A stretch of DNA of 64,000 bases from Sceloporus undulatus (GCF_019175285.1 NC_056528.1:19837657-19901656), one strand, 5' to 3'; counted from the first letter of the stretch, positions 1 through 11,574 are shown. Notes: generated by a model not told the origin, from the sequence alone. Program-made: numbers and translations.

Positions 1-130
1 AGTCACGCTCTCACAGCCTCAGAGGATGGCAATGGCAAGCCGTCGCAGAAGATATTTGCAAAGGAAAACCCGTAAAGCCTTAGGGTCACCATAAGTAGGA
101 AATGACTTGAAGGCACACAACAACAACAAA
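1..130 (+). repeat. tRNA-derived SINE, 3' part
   Basis: This is the body and tail of the dominant SINE in the window. It has the 'cctcagaggatggcaatggc' body, the 'gaaatgacttgaaggcacac' end and a CAA-repeat tail. The tRNA-like head lies beyond the left edge. Confidence 0.85.
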
Positions 131-726
131 CCCACAAGAACCACCATTTCTTGCTTTGGATCTAGGAGGCATTACATGGCACCTCCTCAGGCAAACACAG
201 TGCACAGTCCAGGCTGCCAGTTCTGCAAAAACCACTCCAATGGACCTGCATTTTCAATGCTTCTGGCCCCGTTCACATTCTCCACACAGCCATTCTTTGT
301 GACATTTCAAGAGTTGGGCGCCCTCTCCCGTCTCACACATGCGGGGTCTCAAATTGCACAATGATGCTTAGCAACACATTGATTCAGAGATGCAAAAGGC
401 AGGGAGCTGAGAATGAAGCAGAAGCACCTCTGGAGAACTGAACACCTCCCTAGTCCAGCATTTTGTTTCCCACAGTGACTAAACTGATCCCTATGAGGAT
501 CCTACATGAAAGACAGGAGCACAACATCTCTCTCCTGCTGCTGTTCCTTAGCAACTGGCATTTGAATCCTGCTGCTTCCTCAGATCCCAGGGGGAGCATT
601 TATCAATCATGCGCTGCAGCCACTGACTGCCTTAACCTCCATGCTTTTGCTTGTTCCTCACTGAAAACCATAGAACTTGGTGAGAACCTGTTGCAAATAT
701 CTGGCACTTTTAACTAAGCTCATTAA
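131..726. other. unique non-coding sequence
   Basis: No repeat family or exon is recognised here. Short open frames exist but show no protein features. If the GPSM1 call is right, this is intronic. Confidence 0.5.
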
Positions 727-794
727 TCTGCCCATCCATCCATCCATCCATCCATCCATCCATCCATCCATCCATCCATCCATCNNNNNNNNNN
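727..794. repeat. CATC microsatellite with assembly gap
   Basis: A run of about 13 CATC units is followed directly by ten N at 785-794. The gap sits exactly where the tandem repeat stops, so the true array is probably longer. Confidence 0.95.
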
Positions 795-1200
795 GCTTTA
801 TTTATACACTGCCTTTTCCTAAGACTGGAATTCAGGACAGCTTCCAAAATGCCACGCTGACAGTTGGAAGAGACCCCCCAAGGTCCATCCAAACCAACCC
901 CCTGCCATGCAATATTTATTAATGCATTTCTAACTGGGCTTTTATTTGCAGTTCCATGGGTATGAAATTACAATAAAACATATATAGTTAAACTATAGTT
1001 AAGATTAAAACAGTAGTTGAACAGTATTAAACTAACAACAGCATTAAAACCATGTAAAATAGTACTTTCAAACAAAGATTGCAAGCAGTACAGCCCCTTC
1101 ATTTTGGGGTAACACTGGAGAAGATCTTCATGGTAGCTGCTCTCAGGCTTTGGAACTCCCTCCATAGGGAGGCTAGAGTAATGTTCCATCCTTGTTGCCC
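795..1200 (-). repeat. LINE 3'-end fragments (L2-like) with CR1 scrap
   Basis: The start resembles the reverse complement of a LINE 3' end ('tttatacactgcctttt'), a type also seen at 27824 and 48076. A minus-strand CR1 tail fragment (about 862-911, 'gttggaagagac') lies inside. A/T-rich derived sequence follows to about 1200. Confidence 0.5.
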
Positions 1201-1315
1201 TTCTATTGACAAATGAAGACTTTTCTGTTATGAAAGGCTTTGAGGAATCAACTGCTGCTGCTCTGAATAGTGCTCTGCTGGTTTTTATTTTTCCTTTCCT
1301 GCCTTCCTCTGAAGT

Positions 1316-1432
1316 TAAGGATGTGACTTGCCCAAGGTCTCCCAGTGGGTTTCCATTGCCAAGTAGGGATTCGAACTCTGGACTCCTGGAGTTGTAGTCC
1401 AACATTCAAACCACTAGATAGTACTGGCTTCC
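1316..1432 (-). repeat. tRNA-derived SINE, head part
   Basis: Reverse complement of the tRNA-like head. It contains an inverted B-box ('gggattcgaac') and an inverted A-box ('caaaccact'). Confidence 0.85.
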
Positions 1433-1449
1433 ATTGCAAAGTGCACATG

Positions 1450-1684
1450 CAGTGGATCCTTGGTATTCACTGAGGTTTGGTTCCAGGACCCCCGGTGGAT
1501 ACTGAAATCCATGGATGCTCAACTCCCATTATATACAATGGCACAGTAAAATGGTGCTCCTTATACGAAATGGAAAAATCAAAGTTTGCTTTTGGGAATT
1601 CTTTCCCTCCTCTCCCCGAATATTTTTGATCCATTGTTGATTAAATCCATGGATATGCAACCTGTGGATACGGAAGGTCAATGG
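1450..1684. repeat. Tigger/mariner-like non-autonomous DNA transposon
   Basis: The ends are imperfect inverted repeats around 'gatccttggtattcactg' and 'ctgtggatacggaaggtc'. The interior 'aatccatggatgctcaa' resembles vertebrate Tigger-family MITEs. A second copy is at 5804-6006. Confidence 0.6.
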
Positions 1685-2102
1685 TAATAACAATACAAAA
1701 ACACAAACAGATAAAATATATACACTGTATAAACATATATATGATACAAGCACCTGTGTATCTAGTTAAGAAAAGCTAATGCACAAAGCCTAGTCTTTGC
1801 CAATTGCACCCTCTACCTGGCTTGCACATCTAACAATTGAACTTTACATCCATGCACACACAGGTTTGCACACTGCCATTGTGAGTGCATCGCCCATGTT
1901 GCCACAGTAACCACTGAGCGCAGAGGCAAGACAGCGCTCAACTCATGCATCCTTTTTAAACTGTTTCCATGAAGATCTGACTCATCAAATTAAATGGGTT
2001 CATGATTTGCTTCCTGAAGTGGACCAATATGCTGTCCTTAAAAAGACCTCACAAAAACATACGTTAAGATCTTAAGATTTAAAGATTGGGAGGTATCTTC
2101 CA

Positions 2103-2313
2103 CCCAGAGCCAGCATGGCATAGTGGTTTGAGTGTTGGGACTATGACTGCCGAGACCAGGGTTCGAATCCTGGCTGAGCCATGCAACCCACTGGGTGACC
2201 TTGGGCAAGTCACATGCTCTTAGCCTCAAGGGAAGGCAATGGCAAACCTCCTCTGAACATATCGTGCCAGGAAAACCTTGTGATAGGGTCACCATAAGTT
2301 ATGAATGACTTCC
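2103..2313 (+). repeat. tRNA-derived SINE, near full length
   Basis: A-box region 'tagtggtttgagtgttgg', B-box 'gggttcgaatcctgg', the conserved 'gggcaagtcac' body and the 'caccataagtt' end can all be read in order. The CAA tail has decayed. Confidence 0.9.
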
Positions 2314-2319
2314 ACTGGA

Positions 2320-2520
2320 GGTTGACCACAGAATTGCACCAGAAGGATTACAAATGCATGGAGAAATACTCTCTCTAGGAATTTCCAGGTCCTCCAGCAC
2401 AACACAGTGATTCCTAGAGATGGAGTGAGCAGATGTCATAACCTCAAAGGAGGCACCATAAAATGCAATTCCAGAAAAAATGTAGGCCATTAGAAAATAA
2501 AAACTAAAAACACCAATATA
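2320..2520. repeat. unclassified dispersed repeat
   Basis: Segments of this stretch recur. The part at about 2445-2520 ('aatgtaggccatta') recurs at 25935-26020. The 'ctctctaggaatttccagg' part resembles 48690-48880. Family unknown. Confidence 0.45.
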
Positions 2521-2796
2521 AATATAAATGCATGCTTCTTAGTCATGCTCAAGATAGAAAACATTCTGAAATTCTTCCTGGGCATAAAGTTGAATGTAGG
2601 ACATGTGCTGGAAAAGGAGAACATCTGATCATCCTGCCTAAAGATTAATCAGTTGATCAAATCTGTGGATAATTAAATGCGCAAAAGTCAAAACCAAAGT
2701 GCCAATGAGGTAGACTAACTGTATCTGCCCTAGAAGAGACATTTGGCCTTCCATATTTGCTGCTATGACTATGTGGTGATCAAAGCCACATTGAAA

Positions 2797-3790
2797 CATA
2801 GAATGCTAGAGTTGGAAGAGACCTCAAGGGCCATCCAATCCAACCCCATTCTTTCATGCAGGAACACACAATCCAAGCACTCCCTGAGATACAATGGTCA
2901 TCCAGCCTGTTTAAAAAACCTCCAGAGGAGACCACCACCACACTGGGAGGCAGCATGCTCCATTGTTGAACAGCTCTTACCATCATGAAGTTCTAATGTT
3001 TAGGTGGAATGTCTTTTCCTATAGTTTGAATGTATTTCTCCATGGAAGCATTGCTCCATTAGAAAGCAGCCCTTCCAATGTTTCCTAGTCTCTAGAGCAG
3101 GGGAAAACAAGCTTGCTCCATCCTTAAGATGGCATCCCTTCAAATATTTTAAACATGGCTATCATGTCACCTCTTAGCCTTCTCTTCTCCAGGCTAAACA
3201 GACCCAGCTCCCTAAGCCATTCCTCATAGAGCATGGTGTACAGACCTTTCAACATTTTGGTTGCCCTCCTCTGGACACTCTCCAGCTTGTCCACATCCTT
3301 CTTGAATTGTGGTGCCCAGAACTGGACACAGTATTCCAAGTGAGACCTGACCAAAGCAGGATAGGGTGGCACTATTACTTCCCTCAATGTAGACACTATA
3401 CTCCTATTGAGGTTTTTAACAGAGGCTGGATGGCCATCTGTCTGGGATGCTTTGATTGTGATCTCCTGCATGGCAGAGGGTTGAACTGGATGGCTCTTGG
3501 GGTCTCTCAACTCTATTATTCTCTGATGCACACTAGGATCATATAGGTTTTCTTAGCTAGAGCATCACTTTACTGACTCACGTTCAGCTTGTGGTCCACT
3601 ACGATTCCTAGATCCCATTCACATGTACAGTTGCCAAGCCAGGTGTAACCCATCCTATATCTCTGCATCGCATTTCTACTGTCCAAGTGTAGTATCATAT
3701 ATTTCTCCCTGTTGAAATTCATTCTATTTGTTTTAGCCCAGCTTTCTAATCTGTTAAAGTCATTTTGAATTCTAATCTGGTCCTCTGGGC
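2797..3790 (-). repeat. CR1 LINE 3' region, interrupted
   Basis: Minus-strand CR1. It runs from the 'catagaat' terminal repeat through the 3' UTR into the C-terminal end of the reverse-transcriptase ORF; the reverse complement encodes '[16 protein letters not shown]'. It is interrupted at 3411-3526 by a plus-strand CR1 tail and resumes with older sequence ('DLGIVVDHKL'). Confidence 0.85.
3411..3526 (+). repeat. CR1 tail nested in a CR1
   Basis: A plus-strand CR1 3' end ('agaggctggatggccatctg' to 'attctctga') is inserted in the opposite-strand CR1. The host element continues on both sides of the junction. Confidence 0.75.
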
Positions 3791-3799
3791 TAAAACAAT

Positions 3800-4640
3800 T
3801 AAAAACCCATATGGAATTGGTACGGTTTATAGATTTGAGCAATAAGTAAAAGTTATGGTGAAGAGAAAGGCCTGACAAAATCTGAAGACAGAGTCATGTT
3901 CATATGGAAGAATACTATCCTTCCAACAACCAGGACCTTAGCTGCAACAGGAAGATGTTCATATGGTGTTATCATGTTTTATTGCCACAAAAGGTCATAT
4001 ATGTATATATTTTGCTGAAGAGCAGGATATTAAGTTTGATAAGTAAAACACATCACTCACACACACACACACAACTCTAACTGAGCAAAAGTGGATGCAG
4101 TTCACTGGCTCTTCCATTACGGGCCCAAATCAATTAACCTCAACCGGCTTAGGGCTGTGTTGAGCAAACAGACAATTGCCATTGAGTAACAAAGGAAGCG
4201 CATGACAAGTAATTAATCAATTATGCAAGCGCTACAGGGAAGGGAGGGGGCATTTAGGGAAAGCGCTTCATCAAGGTCAGCGGGAAGGGAAGCCGCTTCC
4301 TTGAATGCCATCTGCCATGTGTGCCAAACCCAGTGGGCAAACCTATGCAGGTTGTTTAGGAAGCAGCTGTGGGCATCTTCCGATCAATCAGTTTTGCAAC
4401 CAAGAGTTAAGGCAGGAAAGTGCATCTGATGCCATCTGTCTTGCTTGCCTATCTCAAAAGTGCTTCTGTAGTAGGATTCGGACCATTGCATACTGTCCTC
4501 ATTTGGCACAGGAACAGTCTCAATACATCCTCTCTCATCGCACTTTTTCAGCGGCTTTTAAAATGTCCCATTTGCTCTTCTCCTTTTGTCCCCAGCTCAC
4601 GCCAAATGGTGCAAACTGAATTCAAAGTGCCCATACTATT
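3800..4640. other. mostly unique sequence with a CA repeat
   Basis: A short CA microsatellite lies at about 4055-4072. The rest has no recognised repeat or exon. Confidence 0.45.
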
Positions 4641-4772
4641 TATTATACTATTTTAGCTGGTTGATTTTAATTGTTTTAAATTTTTTATTTTGACTTTTAA
4701 AACTGTTTTTATCTTGTGAGCTGCCTTGGTTCCCTTTTCGGGAACACAGAAGTGAAACAAATAAAGTGCAAG
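4640..4772 (+). repeat. LINE 3' end (L2-like)
   Basis: An A/T-rich stretch is followed by 'gtgagctgccttgg' and a terminal 'aaataaag'. This is the classic 3' end whose reverse complement recurs at 795, 27824 and 48076. Confidence 0.6.
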
Positions 4773-4778
4773 TGTATG

Positions 4779-4996
4779 TAGAGAGATCTTGTGGCACCTT
4801 TGAGACTAACTGAAAGAAAGAAGTTGGCAGCTTGAGCTTTTGTAGACTTAAGTCTACTTCCTCAGATGCATTTGGTAGACCATGTGAGGAAGTCTACAAA
4901 AGCTCATGCTGCCAGCTTCTTTCTTTAGTTAGTCTCAAAGTTGCTACAAGATCTCTCTATAGTGATTCTACAGACTAACACAGCTATAACTTTGAA
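4779..4996. repeat. fold-back DNA element ('tagtctcaaaggtgc' family)
   Basis: Two arms of about 90 bases are inverted copies: 4779-4871 and 4881-4961. They share 'cttttgtagactt' and its complement and the 'gatctctct' ends. Solo or half copies are at 17805, 35487, 45255, 45510, 51868 and 63610. Confidence 0.75.
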
Positions 4997-5517
4997 TTCT
5001 ACCAAAGTGCAAAAGAGTTGTTGCTTTTGTATGACTTCAAATTGTTTCTGATTTATCGCAATCCTAAGGTGAATATATCATGGGTGTCACTCGGTGTGAT
5101 CCGCACCCACTAGTGATATTCCTGCCTCCATTTTTTCAATAAAGTTTTCTCCAAGTACAGGTATCTAGACTCAATCACAGGAAACTTATTATTCCTGGGC
5201 TCAACAACAATAGTATTCTTAATACTTCTTAGTGTTTCATCATTCTGATTGATAATTCATGAGGAAGCTCTACTGCACAGAAGTCTTGGTGACTCAGTTT
5301 TTGCCAGATCATTGAGGCTGGGCTCATTCCATCCTAGCCTAGTATTACATTCATGCCTATAGCAAAAAACAATAGCCCATATGGCAAAATTGCCCCCTTT
5401 TGGAGGGGGCATCTGGGAGATCCCTCCGCCAAATATTTTGCAGGGGTGGGGGTCCAACATTCCTGGGAGTCCAACATATTCTAGCTCTCAACAGTTGCTC
5501 ACCCTTCACTACAGGCT

Positions 5518-5803
5518 GTTTGTTGTTGTTGTATGACACCAAGTCGTTTCCAACCTATGGCGACCCTAAGCCAAACCTATCATGGGCTTTCCTTGGCAAG
5601 ATTTGATCAGAGGAGGTTTGCCATTGCCTTCCTGAAGCTGAGAGCATGAGCATATACTCAAGGTCATCCAGTGGGTTTCATGGCCATACCTAATATAGTG
5701 GGACACACTCATGTGCAAACCCTTAGTCTCTTTTCTATCTGGAAAAAACAGTAGCACAAGTCATGGTGCTCAAACCACTAAACCCCACTGGCTCTCGTAT
5801 TAC
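5518..5803 (-). repeat. tRNA-derived SINE
   Basis: The inverted CAA tail (TTG repeats), inverted body 'gaggaggtttgccattgcc' and inverted head ('caaaccact') are present. The middle is diverged. Confidence 0.85.
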
Positions 5804-6006
5804 AGAAGGTCCTTGGTATCCACTGGGGTTTGGTTCCAAGACCAAAATCTGTGGATGGTTAAGCTCCATAAAATACAGAGGCATAGTAAAATGGTGTCCC
5901 TTATATTATATACAATAGCAAAATCACGATTTGCTTTTTGAAATTTATGCATGTTTAAAATATTTGCAAGCCGTGAATGTTTGAATCTGTGGATAAGGTG
6001 GGCATG
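5804..6006. repeat. Tigger/mariner-like MITE
   Basis: Second copy of the element at 1450, with 'ggtccttggtatccactg' at one end and 'ctgtggataaggtg' at the other. Confidence 0.55.
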
Positions 6007-6417
6007 CTGTGTCTCCTACCCTTGGCAATCATCCTAGGAGCCAGACCTTACAACTTGTTCATCTAACGCCAGCTAGTTTCTCTTCCAGCACTTCATGGGC
6101 TCTCAGCCTGGTTGGAAAGAGACTGTTGACAGCAGTGCTGCATGGTCAGACTGTTGGCAAACAATCACAGGATGAAGTCAAAGGCTTCCCACTCCAGGGA
6201 AAGTCAACTCCTGCTGCAGACTGAATTTTCTGAAAGCGTAATTCAAATCAAGGCAGGGGTAAGCTCTACTTTTTATTCCTGCCTCTCTGTTAATTTCTGG
6301 GGAATTAAATAATAGCTCTTTAGGAGTCAACAAGTACCTTCAGTGCGCTTTTATATTGCTTTAGAAAACGTTAACGTGCGGTTAATTAATGTGCCACTTT
6401 GGAAAGCCAGAAAATGA

Positions 6418-6570
6418 CTCAGCATGATATATTCAGAGGTGGCCATGCAGCAAAACACAATAAAATCCAAAAAAACAGTGATGCATTTATCAGACCAACA
6501 AAAATGCACAAAATATATCATGCATCCTTTCGCCGCTTCACTGGCTTCTTTATCAGTGTTAAAAATCATA
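6418..6570. repeat. DNA element ('ccaaccaaaatgcac' family)
   Basis: Contains 'accaacaaaaatgcac' and the 'ggcttctttatcag' segment seen in the related pieces at 8657, 17890, 55405 and 56420. Likely a non-autonomous DNA transposon; class not determined. Confidence 0.5.
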
Positions 6571-6596
6571 CAAGAGATCATAGGATGAGATATTGT

Positions 6597-6738
6597 TGAA
6601 AGACTCTGGAGACCAGGATTTGAATCCTTACTTAGCCTCAGCGGAAGGCGATGGCAACCCACCTCTGAATAAATCTTGCCAAGAAAACCTGCATCTCCAA
6701 AAGCCGGAAATGACTTGAAGGCACACAACATCAACAAC
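6597..6738 (+). repeat. tRNA-derived SINE, partial
   Basis: B-box remnant ('gaccaggatttgaatcc'), body, and 'gaaatgacttgaaggcacac' with a short CAA tail. Confidence 0.8.
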
Positions 6739-6739
6739 T

Positions 6740-7620
6740 GATGAAAGATCGTCAACCCAAACCCTAATTCTACAACACTGGGGTGGTCTCCATTCAAACA
6801 TTCCCCAACTTCGTGTCTGCTTAGTTTCCCCCTTGTTCTCTGACACTTGATTCCAAAGATGTGCTGATCATATAAGGACACTGACGCATTTTAAGGTTAT
6901 GACTTTTCCTGTTCCGAACTATTGATGCTTCCAATTCTGCTGGTGAGAAACAATTGAGAGAAAAATCAATCCTTTGCAGTCGGGTTGAAACAACAGAGTG
7001 GATAATATAAGTACGTCATCCTTCGTCATCTTTAAAAAAGAAGTGTCTAACCCAAATGTTTAACTCATGATCGACAATCAAACCCTAATCACTGGAAACT
7101 CCCAGGATGGCATGACATTTCCTCAAATATTCTCCTCCTCACTACACTTCTTTGTTGTTATACTGAAAGTAAACCCCAAATACGAATGGAAAATTCTCTT
7201 CCACAACAACTTAGGAGCCGAGCGTCACATGCCGACTTGAACAAACCAGACCGATTTTCTGCAGGTCTCTTAATGGCCCACAGCCAGACAGCCTGTCTTC
7301 TTCGCAAGAGAGAAGTGCACAAACCACAATAGGGCCCTTGACATAAACGCTTACAGCAAAGTGGAAGCCACAGGGCAAATGTGTCATCTGCTTGACTTAA
7401 GCCTCTCTCAAACTTCCTCCGGTTCCAAGAGAGATGAATAACTTCTCTCTGGAACTTTACAAGACAACAAAAATCAGTGACTATCCGAAAGACAAAGTGG
7501 CTTTTTCATCATTCATGAAAGCTTTCGCTAAGTGGTCCCCCGACTACAAGGAAAACGCCTGATCTCTAAACTCTGGAAAGGGGGGTGGTTTAACTGAGCC
7601 ACTGCATGAAATTTAGACAT
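6740..7620. other. unique non-coding sequence
   Basis: No repeat is recognised across nearly 900 bases, which is long for this repeat-dense region. No splice-bounded open frame was seen. It could hold conserved regulatory DNA. Confidence 0.4.
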
Positions 7621-7624
7621 CATG

Positions 7625-7690
7625 GAAACACAGAACTGTAGATCTGGGAGGAACCCCAAGGGTCATCTTGCTCACATCCCTTATTGGTTT
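7625..7690 (-). repeat. CR1 tail fragment
   Basis: A decayed minus-strand CR1 3' terminus ('aggaaccccaagggtcatct'). Confidence 0.55.
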
Positions 7691-7960
7691 AGGAAACTAA
7701 CAGCTAAAACAGACAGATGAAAATTCAATCTGAATCGAGCTGAGTTTGAGACTTTCTGGGGTAGTCTGTCCAATAAATCAGGAAATTCAATGTTTCATCA
7801 GAATCTCTTTTCTTGTAATCTGTATTCATTTGTTGTCAAACCCAGCAGGATGCCAAAGTTGAGAAGCTCACCTTCAGTAATAAAAACTCAGAAACCTTTA
7901 TTAAGAAACTAATAGGTCTAAGTTTGGTGACATTCATTGTCGGAATTCACCAGCAAATCT

Positions 7961-8150
7961 TGTCATTGTTGTGTGCCGTTTCTGATTTATGGCAAACCAA
8001 AGGTGAAACTATCATGGGTTTTCTGGAGCTGAGAATGTGCAACTTGCCCAAAGTTAGCAAGTGGATTTCTACAGTTGAGTGGAGAATCGAACCTTGGTCT
8101 CTGGAGTGGTAGTCCAACACTCAAACCACACCACCACACTAGATCTCCCA
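7961..8150 (-). repeat. tRNA-derived SINE
   Basis: Inverted tail, body and head. The inverted B-box is 'gaatcgaaccttgg' and the head end is 'cactcaaaccac'. Confidence 0.85.
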
Positions 8151-8447
8151 GCAAAAGTTGCAACCACATAAACAGACTGTACATAATCCAAGCTTTAAGT
8201 AGGCTCAGATCTTATTAAAATTGATCAACGCATTTCTTTCTCTTGCTTCACACCCCCTCTTTCTTTGTTGTAGTAGACAAACACACTCTCTCAAATGATC
8301 TTGGACAGACCAGCACCTGGTCTGAGCTCACAGTTTGAAAGCAGAGTTCTAAAACATATTAGCACTACTGCATATCCCATTACTACATTTATGGGAGGGC
8401 AAAAGCACATGCAAGCAACTCCTGGCATTAGTTCAACCCCTACCATA

Positions 8448-8552
8448 TTGTGTGCGCTTTCAAGTTGCCTGTCAACATATAGTGACCCCATTAATTTTCA
8501 GAGGGTTTTCTTTGGCAAGGAAGATTCAAGAGGTAGTTTTGCCATTGCCCTA
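8448..8552 (-). repeat. tRNA-derived SINE, tail part
   Basis: Diverged inverted tail and body ('ggtagttttgccattgcc'), cut off by the following hAT-like MITE. Confidence 0.65.
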
Positions 8553-8880
8553 CCAGTGGTTCCCAAACTTTGGTCTTCCACATTTTGGACCTCAGATCCC
8601 AGCCTTCCTGACTGTTTGGGGCTTCTGGGAATTGAAGTCCAAAATCTCCCTGGAAGACCAAAGTACTGCATCATCCACAGAACAGTTATACCTTTATTGG
8701 GCCAACCAAAATGCACATTACACACACTGCAAGCTTTTGAATGCACATTTTGTATAATATGCATTTTGGTTGACCCAATAAAAGAATAACTGTTTTGTTG
8801 ATTTTGGATGATGCTGTACTTTGCTATATGGCCAACACAGTTGATACATTTCCTGGAGGACCAAAGTTTGGGAATCACAG
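8553..8880. mobile_element. hAT-like MITE with nested element
   Basis: The left end 'gtggttcccaaactttggtc' and right end 'gaccaaagtttgggaatcac' are inverted repeats. The left half (8553-8660) carries 'ggacttcaactcccagaa'-type sequence. A second fold-back element fills about 8657-8822 and splits it. Confidence 0.7.
8657..8822. repeat. nested fold-back DNA element
   Basis: The ends 'caaagtactgcatcatcca' and 'tggatgatgctgtactttg' are inverted repeats. Inside are inverted copies of 'ccaaccaaaatgcac'. It interrupts the hAT-like MITE. Confidence 0.6.
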
Positions 8881-9688
8881 CCTTAGACCATCTGCTACAT
8901 CGATCTACCACCCACACAGCTTACTTTACAGCAGTGATGTGTGCCAGCTTTTAGTACCAAATGAAGTCTTGGGCAGGCCTGGATTTGCAGCCAATTCCAG
9001 CCCAGAACAGAAGCTAAATTCAACAGGGTCACTTGATCAGATTAAGGGAGACGATGTTAATGTTCTTTCAGAGACACTGAAACCATATATTTTATCTGGG
9101 GAGAGGAAAATAAAATTCTGGCGGCAGCCTCAAACAAGAAGCAAGGAGTCGCTCATGGAGAGAAGAATTAGGAATGGTATTTACTCAACACACAGCAGCC
9201 AAGCCAGGAAAAAACTGGGAATCAGAGAGTGTGTTTTGAATGGCCGGCTGGCTATCTTCAGCTCATACTTGATTATAGGCCTCGCCAAGCATCGGCTGCC
9301 AGGAAACCACTCTTTTCATCTAGCCGGGAACTCAGCGTTCAGGCCTGGAACATCCATCTACATAGCATGTGGTTGGACTTTTCACAGCATAATTACAGAG
9401 GCAGCGTCTTCCTTTTCTCCTCCCTGAAGTGGGCGGCTCAGATCTGGACCTTTAATGGCCATCAGATGTGAAACATCTTTCATGAGGATCAGGATCAGAG
9501 GGGGGCAAAAGCCTTTCAACCTAACTTCAGCCCATCCCTTAAATAGCTCCGGCTGCGGTCTTTATAGTCAGAAAGTACAGGAGGTCCTCAAGTCTAATGA
9601 AGTTCTGCCGACTTTTGCTTCCAAAAACGTGGTGTCTTCTGGGCATGGTGTCTTTCTGGCTCAGGGAAGCATTTAAATTTTTTTGGAA
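8880..9688. other. unique sequence with a long but unsupported open frame
   Basis: No repeat is recognised. A 210-codon plus-strand open frame covers 8795-9427, but it begins in the MITE, lacks a recognisable domain and has no splice-site support. I do not call a gene. Confidence 0.4.
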
Positions 9689-9689
9689 T

Positions 9690-9812
9690 GAGTTGTTTGA
9701 GCGTTCGACTATAAACTCTGGAGACCAGGGTTCGAATCAGCCATGGATGCCCACTGGATGGCCTTGGGCAAGTCATACTCTCCCATCCTTAGAGGAAGGC
9801 AAAGGCTTGCCT
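9690..9812 (+). repeat. tRNA-derived SINE, truncated
   Basis: Head and B-box ('gggttcgaatcagcc') and body up to 'gaggaaggcaaagg'; the tail is missing. Confidence 0.75.
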
Positions 9813-9927
9813 TCCTCTAAGGCTCTGGAGCAAGGGATGTGGTGGGGAAGCAATGGAATCAGATACCGTAAAGCTCAGGCTTGTTCTCATTTCCACTTCT
9901 TTCCATGATATAGTGTTACTATAGTAT

Positions 9928-10138
9928 AGAGAGCCAGCATGGAGTAGTGGTTTGAGTGTTGGTTGGACTATGATTCTGGAGATCAGGGGTTTGGTTCCTT
10001 GCTTGGCCATAGAAACCCATTGGGTGATCTTAGGCAAGTCACACACTCTCAGCCCCAGAAATCCCCATGATGGATTTGCCTTAGGGTCGCCCCAAGTCAG
10101 AAACGTCTTGATGGCACACAACAACAACAACAAATAGT
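9928..10138 (+). repeat. tRNA-derived SINE, full length
   Basis: Runs from 'agagccagcatgg' through A and B boxes to 'cgtcttgatggcacac' and an intact CAA tail. Confidence 0.9.
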
Positions 10139-10139
10139 G

Positions 10140-10980
10140 TTATGCCAGCATTAGAGATTAGAGAGTTAAAAACTATTCCAATAAAGAGTGCAAGATCATT
10201 ATCCCTAACAATCTCTTCATCATAGGATAGGATTTTGAGTCATCTGGGGGCCAGGCATCCCAAACCACCAAAAGTACATAAAACTCAGCAAGAAACTGAG
10301 CCTAAACTGCCTTAAACACAGTTGTAGTGGTCAGACTTCATGAAAAGTTGGCTCTCGGTGTGCCTTTCCAAAATGTGCTCATTCTGTTCACTGCGGCTGG
10401 TTTGAAATCATTCAACTTTCTGGTATGCTACATTCTGACCCTGGCTTGCAGAAGTTGGAGGTGGCATCTAACATAAATTTACCATCTGATGGATAATCTG
10501 ATTGCTGATGATCATTGGCAGATTATTTGGAGTGTGTTGGTAATAGCATTTTAAATACTGTGTGCGCATGTGGTTTTTAGAAAAGTTTTCTAAATGCTCT
10601 TCAAGATCTTGTTCCAGCCTGAACCATTTCCAAGTGGATTAAAGAACTCTCCCTCCAGGGTTTTACGCTAATCTCCTAACTACTTGACAAAGGCTGTTTT
10701 GTTGGGAAGAACATGTACTAATAATCATCCTCAATACACACACACAGTGTTTTGTAGTAAATGCATTATTGGTGCTTCATATATTATAGTATAGGGACGA
10801 AGAAGTGTTGACTTTCCAATGTTGCTGGACTACGGTTCCCATCCTCCTCTCCATGGCTATATTGCCTAGCAGGGTTGGCTGTTTTAACCAAAAGATATTT
10901 TTTATACACATGCACACATACATAAAGTCTAGGTATCATTACTGTTTTCCAGCCTTCTTAATGAAACAACGGTTTAAATT
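10140..10980. other. unique non-coding sequence
   Basis: No repeat, exon or structured element was recognised apart from a short CA run near 10736. Confidence 0.45.
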
Positions 10981-10984
10981 GAAG

Positions 10985-11217
10985 AGCCTGTTACAGACTG
11001 CCAAAATAAAGCTGCTTCGGGTCTCTTTGGAGGCATGCTATTTAAATGATGCATGGGTCCTAAGAGTCCGGAGGTCGCGCCAAAGCCACACTCCATTCCT
11101 AAGCACTGGAGTGCAGCTTTGGTGCAGCTTCCGGATTCTTAGGATGCACGCATCATTTAAATAGCATACCTCCAAAGAGACCCGAAGCAGCTTTATTTTG
11201 GCAGTCTGTAACAGGCC
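10985..11217. mobile_element. palindromic MITE ('gcctgttacagactg' family)
   Basis: A near-perfect 233-bp palindrome. Both ends read 'gcctgttacagactgcc' outward, with inner arms 'ctatttaaatgatgc' and a short loop. Other copies are at 32835-33068 and 51560-51765. The short target duplication at the 32.8-kb copy suggests a PIF/Harbinger-like source. Confidence 0.85.
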
Positions 11218-11489
11218 ATAGTTTCCATAGCCTTCCTTCACCATTTTCCAATGCTAATCCTTTTTTTAAAGCAAGTTTCCAGCTAGACAGAAAAGAAAAA
11301 TGGGTGCTGGTCAACTGCATCTCAATTAGCAAAACCTCTGACAACCAAGTTCCTTTTTACAAAGCCTTACAAAGTTTTCATTCTGGCACCCTATACCTCA
11401 AACCCCAATTGCTTCTTGCAGGATCAGATCTTTAATGTGAAAACCAAACTTCAGAAGTTATATTTTATCCTGTATATTATCTTTAGGGT

Positions 11490-11574
11490 GCCAGCATGGT
11501 GTAGAGCTTTGAGCATTGGCCTAAAAATCTGGGAGACCAAGGTAATCCCTGCTGAGCCATGGAAATGCACTAGA
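11490..11574 (+). repeat. tRNA-derived SINE head
   Basis: Head ('ccagcatggtgtag') and B-box remnant, cut off by the following MITE. Confidence 0.7.

Noticed and set aside
3124-3531. Minus-strand frame with reverse-transcriptase-like sequence
   Set aside because: This is the decayed 3' end of a CR1 LINE, not a host gene; the same holds for the frames at 18072-18431 and 57838-58325.
8795-9427. 210-codon plus-strand open frame
   Set aside because: It starts inside a MITE, shows no recognisable family or compositional signal, and has no supporting promoter or splice sites.
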